A stretch of 52,237 nucleotides of DNA from Candidatus Binatus sp. Its GTDB lineage: Bacteria; Desulfobacterota; Binatia; Binatales; Binataceae. Below, piece by piece: positions 24,066-32,953 of the stretch. Below the pieces are notes generated by a model, which worked only from the letters and a program-made list of their open reading frames with translations, did no database searches and had not been told where the DNA came from. Location of the stretch: NCBI RefSeq assembly GCF_036567905.1, contig NZ_DATCTO010000064.1, forward strand, positions 1 to 52,237, given 5' to 3'. The number at the start of each line of letters is the position of its first letter. Position 1 is the stretch's first letter. The position numbers and the translations under genes are program-made.

Positions 24066-25358
24066 ATGCGAAATATCGACGCAGTCCGCGGGCTCAAGGA
24101 CCTCTTCGTCAGCGCGCTCAACGGCGGCACAACCACCGTCGAGGAGCTTCATACCGCGATCGCCCGGCGTCCTTTCGAGGCGCTTGAACTCGACCCGGCG
24201 ACCCGTCTCCCGGCGGCTGCGGTTCGGATGCTTCACGACGCAATTGCGGGCGGTGTTTACTGGAGTATTCGCAGCATGATGGAGTTGGCCGGGATTGCGG
24301 CCGAGTTGGCGCTAACGCCGCTCGAACAGACACAGCCGGCCGAAGAAGAACCGCTGCCCGCCGCCCTGGATCTCGCCGTCAGCGCGCTGAACGGGTTCAT
24401 GGGCGACCATCTGGAACGCAATCGAAACGGTTTGCGGACCCGCATGGAGTTTCGCCATGAGGGTCGAGCCGTCGCCCTGGAGGCCGAGACTCTCCGCCGT
24501 ACATACCCGGGCGCCGGCCGAAAGCTCGCCGTGTTCGTTCATGGTCTCGCGTGCAACGAGCAGTCGTGGCGGTTTTACTCGGAAGAAACCTACGGCGACC
24601 GCGAGACGACGTACGGATCGCTTCTGGAACAAGACCTCGGCTACACGCCGCTCTATCTCCGCTACAATTCCGGTCTCCACGTTTCGGAAAACGGCGCGCT
24701 GCTGGCCGGGAAAATGGAAGAGCTGGTCAACGCGTGGCCCGTCGCTGTGCAGGAGATCGTTCTCGTCGGCCACAGTATGGGCGGGTTGGTCGCGCGAAGC
24801 GCGTGCCATCAGGGCAAGCAACGTCGAAACGGCTGGATCGGTTCCGTTCGCCATATCTTCTGCCTCGGCACCCCGCATCTTGGAGCGCCGCTCGAGAAGC
24901 TCGGGAACGTTATGGGATGGGCCTTGAACGTGTCCGACCTGACGCAGCCGATCGCAAACATCGTCAACGGCCGCAGCGACGGGATCAAAGACCTGCGCTT
25001 TGGCTATCTGGTCGAGGAGGATTGGCGGGGACGAGATGCCGACGCGCTGCTCGAGGACAATCGCCATGACATCCCGTTTCTCGACTCCGCGGCGCACTAC
25101 TTCGTTGCCGCAACCGTGACGGAAAGTCCGAGCGATCCGCTCGGCTTCATTGTCGGAGACATGCTGGTGAGATTTCCAAGCGCCCTGGGTCGCGGCGTGC
25201 AGCCGGCCAGGCGCGTCTCGTTTCCAGCCGTGAACAAGAGCCACCTGGGGATGACGACCCACCTGCGGATGCTCAACCATCCTGCGGTCTACGAGCAGAT
25301 CCGATTCTGGCTTGAGCCGGCGGCCGCCACGCTGACGACGCTCGGCGAAGCTCAGTGA
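24066..25358 (+). CDS. Lipase-like alpha/beta hydrolase
   Basis: 430 residues from an ATG preceded by CCGGAGG at about 5 bp. The catalytic part begins at about residue 155: KLAVFVHGLACNEQSW is the oxyanion-hole segment and VLVGHSMGGLVARSA holds the nucleophile Ser (about 236). CLGTPHLGAPLEKLG follows, as in PGAP1/triacylglycerol lipase relatives. The N-terminal 150 residues are helical with no signal peptide, so it may act in the cytosol on esters or storage lipid; a link with the WS/DGAT gene 6 kb away is speculation. Monocistronic. Confidence 0.85.
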   Translation: MRNIDAVRGLKDLFVSALNGGTTTVEELHTAIARRPFEALELDPATRLPAAAVRMLHDAIAGGVYWSIRSMMELAGIAAELALTPLEQTQPAEEEPLPAALDLAVSALNGFMGDHLERNRNGLRTRMEFRHEGRAVALEAETLRRTYPGAGRKLAVFVHGLACNEQSWRFYSEETYGDRETTYGSLLEQDLGYTPLYLRYNSGLHVSENGALLAGKMEELVNAWPVAVQEIVLVGHSMGGLVARSACHQGKQRRNGWIGSVRHIFCLGTPHLGAPLEKLGNVMGWALNVSDLTQPIANIVNGRSDGIKDLRFGYLVEEDWRGRDADALLEDNRHDIPFLDSAAHYFVAATVTESPSDPLGFIVGDMLVRFPSALGRGVQPARRVSFPAVNKSHLGMTTHLRMLNHPAVYEQIRFWLEPAAATLTTLGEAQ

Positions 25359-25408
25359 GTTGGCGCCCGGCCTTCAATCACTGCAGACAGAGGAGCGTGT
25401 TCCGTCAT

Positions 25409-25537
25409 TCACGCCGCGTGGGTGACGGGTTCGCCCCCTTCCATGCTCTGCCGCACAACCTTCGCCGCACCGGCCATCGCGCAAGAGTCGTCGTCCAGTT
25501 CGGCGCGATCGCGCTTGCAAATGCGACCTGAACTAAC
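25409..25537 (-). pseudogene. Possible short coding remnant
   Basis: A 42-codon open stretch ending in TGA (RICKRDRAELDDDSCAMAGA, then AKVVRQSMEGGEPVTHAA) has the amino acid make-up of real protein and G/C-rich third positions. No start with a ribosome site, no family recognised. The rest of the 256-bp gap before the synthetase gene is featureless. Confidence 0.2.
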
Positions 25538-25614
25538 CTAATCAACTAATACAAGAGATCGGTAGGCTACACGGATTCTTATCAACCCAAACTCTCGCTT
25601 ATAAGTCGGAAGTT

Positions 25615-27852
25615 GTGAACGAAAACATTATCGACGAAACCATCGCGCGCGCCGCGGCCGAACGCCGCAGTGCGCTTTCGGAAATCGAATCCAAACGGAT
25701 CCTCGAAGCGATCGGCATCGCAACCCAGATGCCCGAGCCGGCCCGCAGCGCCGACGAAGCCGCGGCGGCGGCCGAGCGGCGCGGCTTCCCGGTCGTGCTC
25801 AAGGTGCTTTCGCCCGATGTCACGCACAAGAGCGACATCGGCGGCGTCGCGCTGGGCCTCGCTTCGAAAGTCGAAGTGCGCGAGGCCTTCGCGCGCATTC
25901 GCGCAAATCTCGCGCAAAAGGCTCCCGACGCGCGATTCGAAGGCGTCGCGGTGCAGGCCATGGCGGCGGCGGGACTGGAGCTGCTCGCAGGCATCGCGCG
26001 CGATCCCCAGTTTGGTCCGATGGTGATGGTTGGTCTGGGCGGAGTGTTGGTTGAAGTGCTCAAGGACACCGCGGTCCGGATCGCGCCGGTCGATAAGCGC
26101 GAGGCGCGCGCGATGCTGGCGGAGCTGCGCGGCGCTGCGCTGCTTGACGGCGTGCGCGGCAGCGCGGCGGTTGACCGCGAGGCGATCGTGGAATTGCTGG
26201 TCCGGATATCCGAGTTCGCCGCGCGCCGCGCGGAAATCCGGGAAATGGACCTGAACCCGATCGCCGCCTACGCGTCGGGGCTGAGCGTGCTCGACGCCCG
26301 CATTGCGCTCGAGCACGAGGTCAAAGACGCCGCGCGCGGGCAATTGCCGGGGGCAGAAGCGGCGGCGCTTCAAGCTCGCCGCCAGGAAAAACTCCGGCGC
26401 GCGCTCAAGCCGCGCTCTGCGATTGTGATCGGCGATCGCGCCTCGCGCGATTTCATGTGGCTGCGTGCGCTCGATAACTTCAAAGGCAAGCGCTTTTCGG
26501 TGCAGCCCGACGCAAAGGAAGGCGCCGCGATCGAGGCGCTCGGCATCAGGAACTTCCGCAGCGTGTCCGAGATCGGGGAACCGATCGACTACGCGATCGC
26601 GTCCGTTCCGCGAAAGGTCGCGCCGCAGACGCTGGCCGAATGCGCCGCGGCCGCGGTCGCAGGCATCGGATTCTTTACCGCCGGTTTTTCCGAAACCGGC
26701 GATCCGATCGGAGTGGAACTCGAAGCGGAACTGAAAAAGATCGCTTCGCGCTCGGATATCGCGCTGGTCGGCCCCAACTGCATGGGCCTTTGCAACCCGG
26801 GGCTGGGACTGCTCAATTCCCCGAGCCTGCGCGCGGGCGAACCGGGCGACGTGTGCTTCATCTCGCAGAGCGGAACGCACGCAATCAGTTTCTGCATGCA
26901 AGCTCCGGGACGCGCGATCAAGGTCAGCATGTCGGCGTCGATCGGTAACGCGCTGGTGCTGCAGGCCGCGGACTACCTCGACGTGATGGCCTCCGACCCC
27001 GCGACCCGTGCGGTCGGCATCTACCTGGAGGGAGTACGCGACGGACGGCGCTTTTTCGAGAGCCTCAAGCGCGCCACAGCGCGCGTCCCGGTGCTGGTCT
27101 GGAAGGGCGGCGTGACGGACTCGGGCGCCCGCGCGACATTTTCGCACACCGGATCGCTCGCGACTCCGGCGGCCGGATGGCGGGCGGCGATGCGTCAGAG
27201 CGGCGCGGTCGAAGTGGCGGGGCTCGAGCCGATGCTGGACGCGATGGAGCTGTTGACCCGCGCGCGGCCGGTGAGGGGACGCGGGATGGCGCTGGTCGCG
27301 ATGACCGGCGGACAGTCGGTGGTGATCAGCGACACGTTTGCCAGTCATGGACTGGAAGTTCCGGCCTTGTCGGAAGCTTCGTACGCCGAGTTCAAGAGCT
27401 TCTTCCAGGTGATCGGCGGCAGCTACCGCAATCCGCTTGACGCCTCGTGGACGCTCGGACCCCGCACGGCCGGCGGCCAGGATAATGTCGATCGCGTACT
27501 GGACATTCTTGACCGCGATCCGGTTATCGACGCGATCGTGATGGAGGTCAGGCCGGGACTGGGGTTTGGCGGCCCGAGACGCCCAATCGACGTCAACGAC
27601 ACCATCCCTTTGCTGGATCGGCTCGCGCGCTTCGCCCAGCGCGCGCACAAGCCGTTTGCGATCGCGGTCGAATCGCAACATGTGGTGCCCGACCTGCGGG
27701 CCGCAGTCGCGGCCGGCGCAGGCGCGCTTGCACGCGAGCGGGGACTGGCGACCTTCGACACTTTCGAGCGCGCGGCGGGTGCGTTTCGCGCCGCGGCTGA
27801 GTATTTCGAGCGTGCGGGAGCCTCGGCCCAGAGACCGAACGCCGTGGGTTAA
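25615..27852 (+). CDS. ADP-forming acyl-CoA synthetase (acetate-CoA ligase family)
   Basis: NDP-forming acyl-CoA synthetase interconverting an acyl-CoA, ADP and phosphate with free acid, CoA and ATP. 745 residues from a GTG. The ATP-grasp (beta-type) domain comes first (about 12-230: FPVVLKVLSPDVTHKSDIGG; EMDLNPIAAYASG). It is followed by the CoA-binding and succinyl-CoA ligase-like alpha domains (about 265-745). The phosphohistidine is about His511 in TFSHTGSLATP. The beta-alpha order is reversed relative to the more common alpha-beta fusions. Followed 19 bp later by a hydrolase gene, probably one transcript. Confidence 0.88.
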   Translation: MNENIIDETIARAAAERRSALSEIESKRILEAIGIATQMPEPARSADEAAAAAERRGFPVVLKVLSPDVTHKSDIGGVALGLASKVEVREAFARIRANLAQKAPDARFEGVAVQAMAAAGLELLAGIARDPQFGPMVMVGLGGVLVEVLKDTAVRIAPVDKREARAMLAELRGAALLDGVRGSAAVDREAIVELLVRISEFAARRAEIREMDLNPIAAYASGLSVLDARIALEHEVKDAARGQLPGAEAAALQARRQEKLRRALKPRSAIVIGDRASRDFMWLRALDNFKGKRFSVQPDAKEGAAIEALGIRNFRSVSEIGEPIDYAIASVPRKVAPQTLAECAAAAVAGIGFFTAGFSETGDPIGVELEAELKKIASRSDIALVGPNCMGLCNPGLGLLNSPSLRAGEPGDVCFISQSGTHAISFCMQAPGRAIKVSMSASIGNALVLQAADYLDVMASDPATRAVGIYLEGVRDGRRFFESLKRATARVPVLVWKGGVTDSGARATFSHTGSLATPAAGWRAAMRQSGAVEVAGLEPMLDAMELLTRARPVRGRGMALVAMTGGQSVVISDTFASHGLEVPALSEASYAEFKSFFQVIGGSYRNPLDASWTLGPRTAGGQDNVDRVLDILDRDPVIDAIVMEVRPGLGFGGPRRPIDVNDTIPLLDRLARFAQRAHKPFAIAVESQHVVPDLRAAVAAGAGALARERGLATFDTFERAAGAFRAAAEYFERAGASAQRPNAVG

Positions 27853-27871
27853 TTAAAATCAGAGAGCCGAG

Positions 27872-28813
27872 ATGGAAATTCCGGCGCCATCCGCCATGAA
27901 CCAAAAGCCCGCATGGCTTCGAGCGCTCTTCCCATGGGAGCAGAAAACGCTGCGTGTCAACGGCCGCAACATGGCCTACGTCGACGAGGGGAGCCGTGGC
28001 GCGCGGCCGGTGCTGCTGCTGCACGGAAATCCCACCTGGGGATTTCTCTACCGCGACTTCATCGACCCGCTGGTTAAGGCGGGCTACCGCGCCGTTGTTC
28101 CCGATTGGATCGGGTCGGGCTACTCCGACCATCCGCGCGTCGATGCCGCGCTTACGCTGGCGCATCATATCGCCGACCTGGTCTCGCTAATCGACCAGCT
28201 CGATCTGCGCGGCTGCGTGATCGTCGGACAGGACTGGGGCGGCCCGCAGGGCGTGGGAGCGGCTCTGCAAAGACTCGATCGACTCGCCGCGCTGGTGCTC
28301 ATGAACACCTGGCTCTTTACCGATTACGCCGGCAAGTTCCATCAGTCGCCGCTGCCGTGGACGACCTGGCATGCGCCGCTAATCGGCCAGCTCCTGATGA
28401 AGCGTTTCAAGGTGCTTTCCCATGCGGGACCGTCGGCGATAAGCAGGCGCGGGATGACGAACGCGCAGAAGCGGGGCTATCACCACGTCTTCGACGAACC
28501 CGATTCCGATCACGTCGTGCTTACCTGGCCCAGGACGATCCCGCTTCGCCAGGGCGACCGCGGATGGGCCGACATGACGATGATTCAGCGCCGCCTGCCC
28601 GAGCTGGCCCGGACGCCGACCCTGCTGCTGTGGGCGCCGGAGGACGCCGTCTTCCCGATCGAGTACGCCAGTCGGTTGAAGGAGCTGATGCCGCATGCGG
28701 AGGGGCCGATCCTGTTCGAGCGGGCCGCGCATTTTCTCCAGGACGACCGCGGACCCGACCTGGTCGCCGCAATCATCCCGTTTCTCGATTCCGCGGCGGG
28801 CAGTCGCGTATGA
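27872..28813 (+). CDS. Haloalkane dehalogenase-like alpha/beta hydrolase
   Basis: 313 residues. HGNPTWGFLYRDF supplies the oxyanion hole and the halide-binding Asn. The nucleophile is an Asp, not Ser: VIVGQDWGGPQG (about Asp120, Trp121), as in haloalkane dehalogenases. The base His is in RAAHFLQDD (about 287). Such enzymes cleave carbon-halogen bonds, but relatives with the same triad hydrolyse other substrates, so specificity is open. A second ATG eight codons in could be the start. Coupled by ATGA to the next small gene. Confidence 0.88.
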   Translation: MEIPAPSAMNQKPAWLRALFPWEQKTLRVNGRNMAYVDEGSRGARPVLLLHGNPTWGFLYRDFIDPLVKAGYRAVVPDWIGSGYSDHPRVDAALTLAHHIADLVSLIDQLDLRGCVIVGQDWGGPQGVGAALQRLDRLAALVLMNTWLFTDYAGKFHQSPLPWTTWHAPLIGQLLMKRFKVLSHAGPSAISRRGMTNAQKRGYHHVFDEPDSDHVVLTWPRTIPLRQGDRGWADMTMIQRRLPELARTPTLLLWAPEDAVFPIEYASRLKELMPHAEGPILFERAAHFLQDDRGPDLVAAIIPFLDSAAGSRV

Positions 28814-29196
28814 ACTTTATGACGCCGACTGCGGACGAACTGGCCGGCTTGCGCGCCGACCCGCTGCTCTGGGAGCAGGAACTGGACACGCGGCCTGAAG
28901 TGGCCGAATCGCTCGAGCGTGCGGTGGGCAAGCGCGCGGGCAGAGTTTACTGGCGATCGAACAGCGGCCATCTGTACGCGCTCGAACTCGCGGACCTGGG
29001 GCGAGGCCGCCCGTCAATGGCGATGGTTTACGGCTTCTGGAGCCGCTACGAGCCGCGTCCGCCCGAAGATCAGATCGACCGCGATCTGATCGATTTCTGC
29101 CTGTGGGTTGCCGAGGTCTGCGACGGCCTCAACCCCGAGCATCTCGCGCGCGTTCTGACCTTCGCCGGCCATCCCGTCGCGTGGCCGCGACCTTAA
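28810..29196 (+). CDS. Small hypothetical protein
   Basis: 128 residues, starting inside the stop of the hydrolase gene (4-bp overlap), hence almost certainly co-translated with it. Soluble, acidic, no signal peptide. Segments such as GRVYWRSNSGHLYALELADL and DRDLIDFCLWVAEVCDGLNP suggest an alpha/beta fold with a helical end. No family recognised. The coupling suggests a role with the dehalogenase-like enzyme, but nothing in the sequence says which. Confidence 0.65.
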   Translation: MNFMTPTADELAGLRADPLLWEQELDTRPEVAESLERAVGKRAGRVYWRSNSGHLYALELADLGRGRPSMAMVYGFWSRYEPRPPEDQIDRDLIDFCLWVAEVCDGLNPEHLARVLTFAGHPVAWPRP

Positions 29197-29230
29197 AAGT
29201 ACGGGCACGGCTGACGCCTCCCTCGACCCG

Positions 29231-29740
29231 CTATTTGTGGGGCGGGTGCGCCAGAAATTCAGGCGGAATCCAGTCGGGCGGCTGCGGGCAGCGCCGGCTT
29301 GGATTGAGTGCGATGAGATTGCGCAGCGCGTCTCCGGACATCAGTTGGAAGCCGGCCTTGACCAGGTCGTCGGCCATGAATTGCAGCCGGTGTTGGGACC
29401 ATATGCCGCCGAGGGGGTCGACCAAGGTCGGCTTGCCTGATTCAAATCGTATGCCGGCGCCGTTGTAGACTTCATGACCTGTGAGCGTCGTGAGGTCACC
29501 GGACTTACTGCCAAGCGGAATCACCAGAATCTCCGTATCTCCGCTGTCGGGACCACCGGGCGGAGACGCGCAGGCACTCACAAACGCCATTCCGTTCTTG
29601 GAGGCCACCCCGCCCAAGTACTCTCCATAGCCTACGGTCATGCGGTGGTCAGGAAATATTTGAGCAGAGGCTCTCCGCGCAGTCCCTGAAAGTGATAGAG
29701 TAACGAAGACAGCCGATATGATTATACAACCTAGCTTCAT
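29231..29740 (-). CDS. Exported protein, possible immunity partner of the Rhs module
   Basis: 169 residues with a Sec signal peptide (LGCIIISAVFVTLSLSGTAR, cleavage near RASA). The mature part contains YGEYLGGVASKNGMAFVSAC, a central beta-like region and a Pro-rich end. No family recognised. Its ATG overlaps the stop of the Rhs C-terminal gene by 4 bp. In polymorphic toxin loci the gene directly after an Rhs tip usually encodes the cognate immunity protein, and an exported one would fit a toxin acting in the periplasm. That role is inference. Confidence 0.65.
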   Translation of the reverse strand: MKLGCIIISAVFVTLSLSGTARRASAQIFPDHRMTVGYGEYLGGVASKNGMAFVSACASPPGGPDSGDTEILVIPLGSKSGDLTTLTGHEVYNGAGIRFESGKPTLVDPLGGIWSQHRLQFMADDLVKAGFQLMSGDALRNLIALNPSRRCPQPPDWIPPEFLAHPPHK

Positions 29741-30627
29741 GGGTAAATATCTATATAACGGTACCTGTTGACAGCGTTATCGAACGGTCCGAAAATCATC
29801 GTGGGTCTTTCGGGTGGTCTCAACTTTTTGTTGGGATAATTTTCTGCCGTAGTTCTATTATTGAAGTGTATCGCGCCGTGGGTTGGATCAATCCCGGCCG
29901 CATCCTGGCTATTCGCGGCTTGCGCGCATGAGAAACACTCATTCCATAGGCGCTGCCCTCTCGGATTCAACCCGGTCAGCGGCGCGCCGGAGGCATGCGT
30001 CGGAGGATGAGGGGTTCTGCTGCCATTGATGAGGGCGTGACCCATGGCAATACGTGCCGTGTCAATATTGTCGCCGGTTAGCACGCTGGTTTCACGAAAC
30101 AGAATATTTGCAAGTCGGTCGACGCCTCCGCCATGAGAGTAGACGTTTGTGCCGTCTTGCAGCCCGATGGTTTGAAAGCTGCCGCCGAACCCGCGCCCGA
30201 GCTGTGCCAGTTTCGCGTAATTGACCTGGGAAACCGCGACGGCCGAGGTCGATTGGGGGAAGAAGAAGTTGAAGATGAGCTGCAGGATGCTGCCGAGACC
30301 ATAGGAGAGAGAACCCTGGTTCTGGGAATAGCCGCCAGCGCCAGGTGTCCCGCCGCAGTCGCCGCCGGGGCAGTCGTCCATCCCGCTGAGGTCGCTGCCG
30401 GTGATGGCGTTATCGCTTGCATAGTCGAACAGGTTGGCCTTGCCGCGTTCGGGGTCCTCGGAGATGAACCGCGCCAGTTGCGGATTATAATACCTCGCGC
30501 CGGCGCTGACGGAGCCAGCGCCGCGAAGGCGCGACAAATCGGAAATCGGGGGGGGTCGATTCCCCCCCCCGTCGATCCTTATGCCACTTCGAACAAGCCG
30601 GCCGCGCCCATTCCGCCGCCGACGCAC
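29737..30627 (-). CDS. 5'-truncated Rhs core end with C-terminal toxin-like tip
   Basis: The Rhs-derived part begins near 30500 with [19 protein letters not shown] and [18 protein letters not shown], the hallmark end of the Rhs core, followed by a unique tip of about 225 residues. The tip includes [13 protein letters not shown] and later [20 protein letters not shown] plus AMGHALIN, which recall lysozyme/SleB-like cell-wall hydrolases. The first 40 or so codons of the open frame are not Rhs: they read through the hairpin at 30548-30570 and the thiolase 3' end in another frame. The large Rhs body is absent, so it looks like a displaced tip. Confidence 0.7.
   Translation of the reverse strand: MRRRRNGRGRLVRSGIRIDGGGNRPPPISDLSRLRGAGSVSAGARYYNPQLARFISEDPERGKANLFDYASDNAITGSDLSGMDDCPGGDCGGTPGAGGYSQNQGSLSYGLGSILQLIFNFFFPQSTSAVAVSQVNYAKLAQLGRGFGGSFQTIGLQDGTNVYSHGGGVDRLANILFRETSVLTGDNIDTARIAMGHALINGSRTPHPPTHASGAPLTGLNPRGQRLWNECFSCAQAANSQDAAGIDPTHGAIHFNNRTTAENYPNKKLRPPERPTMIFGPFDNAVNRYRYIDIYP
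30548..30570. terminator. G8/C9 homopolymer hairpin after the thiolase gene
   Basis: Eight G (30548-30555), a 6-base loop TCGATT and nine C (30562-30570), starting 9 bp past the thiolase stop on the minus strand. A very stable stem at an operon end fits a terminator, though no T-run follows. Homopolymer runs this long can slip in replication or be miscounted in assembly. Confidence 0.5.
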
Positions 30628-31763
30628 ATCGTGATCACAACGTATTTCACTCCGCGCCGCTTGCCCTCGATGAGCGCATGGCCGGTCATCCGCGAGCCGC
30701 TCATTCCGTACGGATGACCGATCGAGACCGCGCCACCGTCAACGTTTAGCCGCTCGTCCGGGATGCCCAGCCGGTCGCGGCAATATATGACCTGGCACGC
30801 AAACGCTTCGTTGAGTTCCCAGAGCCCGATGTCGTCCATCTTGAGGCCGTTGCGCTCCAGCAGCTTGGGCACCGCGAATACCGGCCCGATACCCATCTCG
30901 TCGGGTTCGCATCCCGCCGCCGCCATCCCGCGATAGATGCCGAGCGGATGCAGCCCGCGCTTCTCGGCCTGCGCGCGTTCCATCAATACGCAGACCGAGG
31001 CGCCGTCGGAGAGCTGGCTTGCGTTGCCCGCGGTGATGAAATTTCCCGGACCCCTTACCGGCGGCAGCGAGAGCAGCCCTTCCAGAGTGGTGCCGGGGCG
31101 GTTGCATTCGTCGCGCTCGAGCGTGACCTGCTGGTGGGTGGTCTCGCCGGTCTTCTTGTCATCGAAGCGCTTGGTAACCGTGGTGCTGATGATCTCGTCG
31201 TTGAAGCGTCCGGCTTCCTGCGCGGCGAAGGTTCGCTGCTGACTCTGGAACGAATACTGGTCCTGAGCTTCGCGGGAGATTTTGTAGCGCTTCGAGACGA
31301 CCTCGGCGGTATCGATCATCGCCATATACACCGCCGGCGCGTTCTTGAGCACCAGTGGATCGGCCTGGCGGTATGCGTTCATGTGCGAATTTTGCACCAG
31401 GCTGATCGACTCGACTCCGCCCGCGACCACGGTCTGCATGCCATCGACCATGATCTGCTTCGCCGCCATCGAGATGCTCATCAGGCCCGACGAGCACTGC
31501 CGGTCCACGCTCTGGCCTGCGATGCTTTTCGGCAGCCCCGCGGCCATTGCGCACTGGCGTGCGACGTTGAATCCCTGGCTCCCCTGCTGGAGCGCGGCGC
31601 CCATGATCAGGTCGTCGATTTCGCCCGGCTCGATGCGGGCGCGTTTGATGGCCTCGCGAATAATCGGGGCGGCCATCGACGGCGACTCGATATCATTGAA
31701 CGCGCCGCGATACGCTTTGCCGATCGGCGTGCGGGCGGTGGCTACGATAACGGCTTCTCTCAT
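30579..31763 (-). CDS. Thiolase (acetyl-CoA acyltransferase)
   Basis: Degradative-type thiolase cleaving 3-ketoacyl-CoA with CoA. 394 residues from the ATG at 31763 (AAGGAG 6 bp upstream); an upstream in-frame start lacks such a site. Active residues: nucleophile Cys in [10 protein letters not shown] (about 89), His in [16 protein letters not shown] and second Cys in [12 protein letters not shown]. The FadA-like N terminus [20 protein letters not shown] is intact. Divergent from the GST-like genes across a palindrome, so the two transcripts may share a regulator. Confidence 0.93.
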   Translation of the reverse strand: MREAVIVATARTPIGKAYRGAFNDIESPSMAAPIIREAIKRARIEPGEIDDLIMGAALQQGSQGFNVARQCAMAAGLPKSIAGQSVDRQCSSGLMSISMAAKQIMVDGMQTVVAGGVESISLVQNSHMNAYRQADPLVLKNAPAVYMAMIDTAEVVSKRYKISREAQDQYSFQSQQRTFAAQEAGRFNDEIISTTVTKRFDDKKTGETTHQQVTLERDECNRPGTTLEGLLSLPPVRGPGNFITAGNASQLSDGASVCVLMERAQAEKRGLHPLGIYRGMAAAGCEPDEMGIGPVFAVPKLLERNGLKMDDIGLWELNEAFACQVIYCRDRLGIPDERLNVDGGAVSIGHPYGMSGSRMTGHALIEGKRRGVKYVVITMCVGGGMGAAGLFEVA

Positions 31764-31872
31764 AAAGAACTCCTTGCTTTCCGCGCGCACTCACCGTGAT
31801 CGCGTCGGATGCGTTTGTTGAAGTGCATAATGTCGCCGCTGGCCGGTTTTGGCAACTCTTCCAAACTGCTTC

Positions 31873-31901
31873 ATATATTGACATATGATATGCCAATATA
31901 T
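31873..31901. promoter_or_regulatory. 29-bp near-perfect palindrome, probable operator
   Basis: The left arm ATATATTGACATAT and right arm ATATGCCAATATAT are reverse complements around a central G, with a single mismatched pair. It is strongly AT-rich in GC-rich DNA, located between the divergent thiolase (start 31763) and GST-like (start 31953) genes. Its length and form suit a TetR-family dimer pair; the TetR gene at 34118 is the obvious candidate ligand. Confidence 0.65.
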
Positions 31902-31952
31902 TAGCCTGTGCGGGCTTTTGGTAACGGAGACGCCGGCAGAGGAATAACCCGA

Positions 31953-32951
31953 ATGGCGGATAGATATCGCATCTTTGGCGCCGAGCTGTCTCCCTACTCG
32001 GTGAAGGTTCGTTCCTATTTCCGGTACAAGGGAATTGCGCACCAGTGGATCATTCGCAACGCCGATAGCCAGGCCGAATACCAGAAATACGCCCGGCTCC
32101 CGATCGTACCGCTGGTGGTTACGCCGCAGAACGAAGGCCTTCAGGACTCGACGCCGATAATCGAGCGCATGGAATCCGTGCACCCCCAACCGGCGATTCA
32201 TCCGTCGGATCCGGTCGCCGCCTTCGTCTCGGTCCTGCTCGAGGAGTTCGGCGACGAGTGGGGAAACAAGTGGATGTTCCACTACCGATGGGCGCGCGAT
32301 GTCGATCAGCTCAGCTCCGCAGGACGAATCGCGCGTATGCTGATGCCGGCGGCGGACGACGAACAGCTTTCCGCCGCGATCGCGCAGGTGCGTGAGCGGA
32401 TGGCCGGGCGAGTCTGGTTTGTCGGCTCGAACCCGCAGACCGCGCCCCAGATCGAAGATTCCTTCTGCGAGACGCTCGCGATGCTCCAGACGCATCTGGC
32501 CAACCGGGCCTATCTCTTCGGCGCGCGGCCCGCCTTCGGCGACTTCGCAATGTGGGGTCAGATCTACAACGCATGGACCGATCCTACGCCCGGCGCGATC
32601 ATCGAAGCGCGCGCCACGAATGTCCTGGCGTGGATCCATCGAATGCTGTGGCCGCGAGCGGAAGGTAATTTCGAGGATTGGCCGAGTCTCGAGCCGACGC
32701 TGATGCCGCTGCTGGAGCGCCAGGCCGGCCGATTGTTCATGCCGTGGACGACAGCCAACGCGGGCGCAATTGCCGATGGGCGCGAAGAATTCAGCGTCGA
32801 GCTGGCCGGCCGCACGTGGACCCAGAAGCCGCAGAAGTATCACGCCAAATCTCTCGGCGCGCTGCGCGCGAAATACGCCGCTCTGCCCGACAAGCGAGCG
32901 ATTGACGCAGTCCTGGATCGTGCGGGCTGTCTTGCCGGACTGCGCGGCTGA
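31953..32951 (+). CDS. Glutathione S-transferase-like protein (first of a tandem pair)
   Basis: 332 residues from the ATG at 31953 (GAGGA upstream); an earlier in-frame GTG would add 15 unlikely residues. The N-terminal 80 residues form a GST-type thioredoxin fold (YRIFGAELSPYSVKVRSYFR, with Ser-Pro-Tyr where the catalytic Ser/Cys lies; LPIVPLVVTP as the cis-Pro motif). The C-terminal part is helical with FGARPAFGDFAMWGQIYNAW, the N-capping motif of the GST helical domain. It is longer than typical GSTs (about 220). Substrate and even glutathione use are unproven. Confidence 0.82.
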   Translation: MADRYRIFGAELSPYSVKVRSYFRYKGIAHQWIIRNADSQAEYQKYARLPIVPLVVTPQNEGLQDSTPIIERMESVHPQPAIHPSDPVAAFVSVLLEEFGDEWGNKWMFHYRWARDVDQLSSAGRIARMLMPAADDEQLSAAIAQVRERMAGRVWFVGSNPQTAPQIEDSFCETLAMLQTHLANRAYLFGARPAFGDFAMWGQIYNAWTDPTPGAIIEARATNVLAWIHRMLWPRAEGNFEDWPSLEPTLMPLLERQAGRLFMPWTTANAGAIADGREEFSVELAGRTWTQKPQKYHAKSLGALRAKYAALPDKRAIDAVLDRAGCLAGLRG

Positions 32952-32953
32952 CG

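Noticed and set aside
25582..27681. Minus-strand open frame of about 700 codons
   Set aside because: Antisense shadow of the acyl-CoA synthetase gene; Arg/His-rich translation typical of GC-rich complements.
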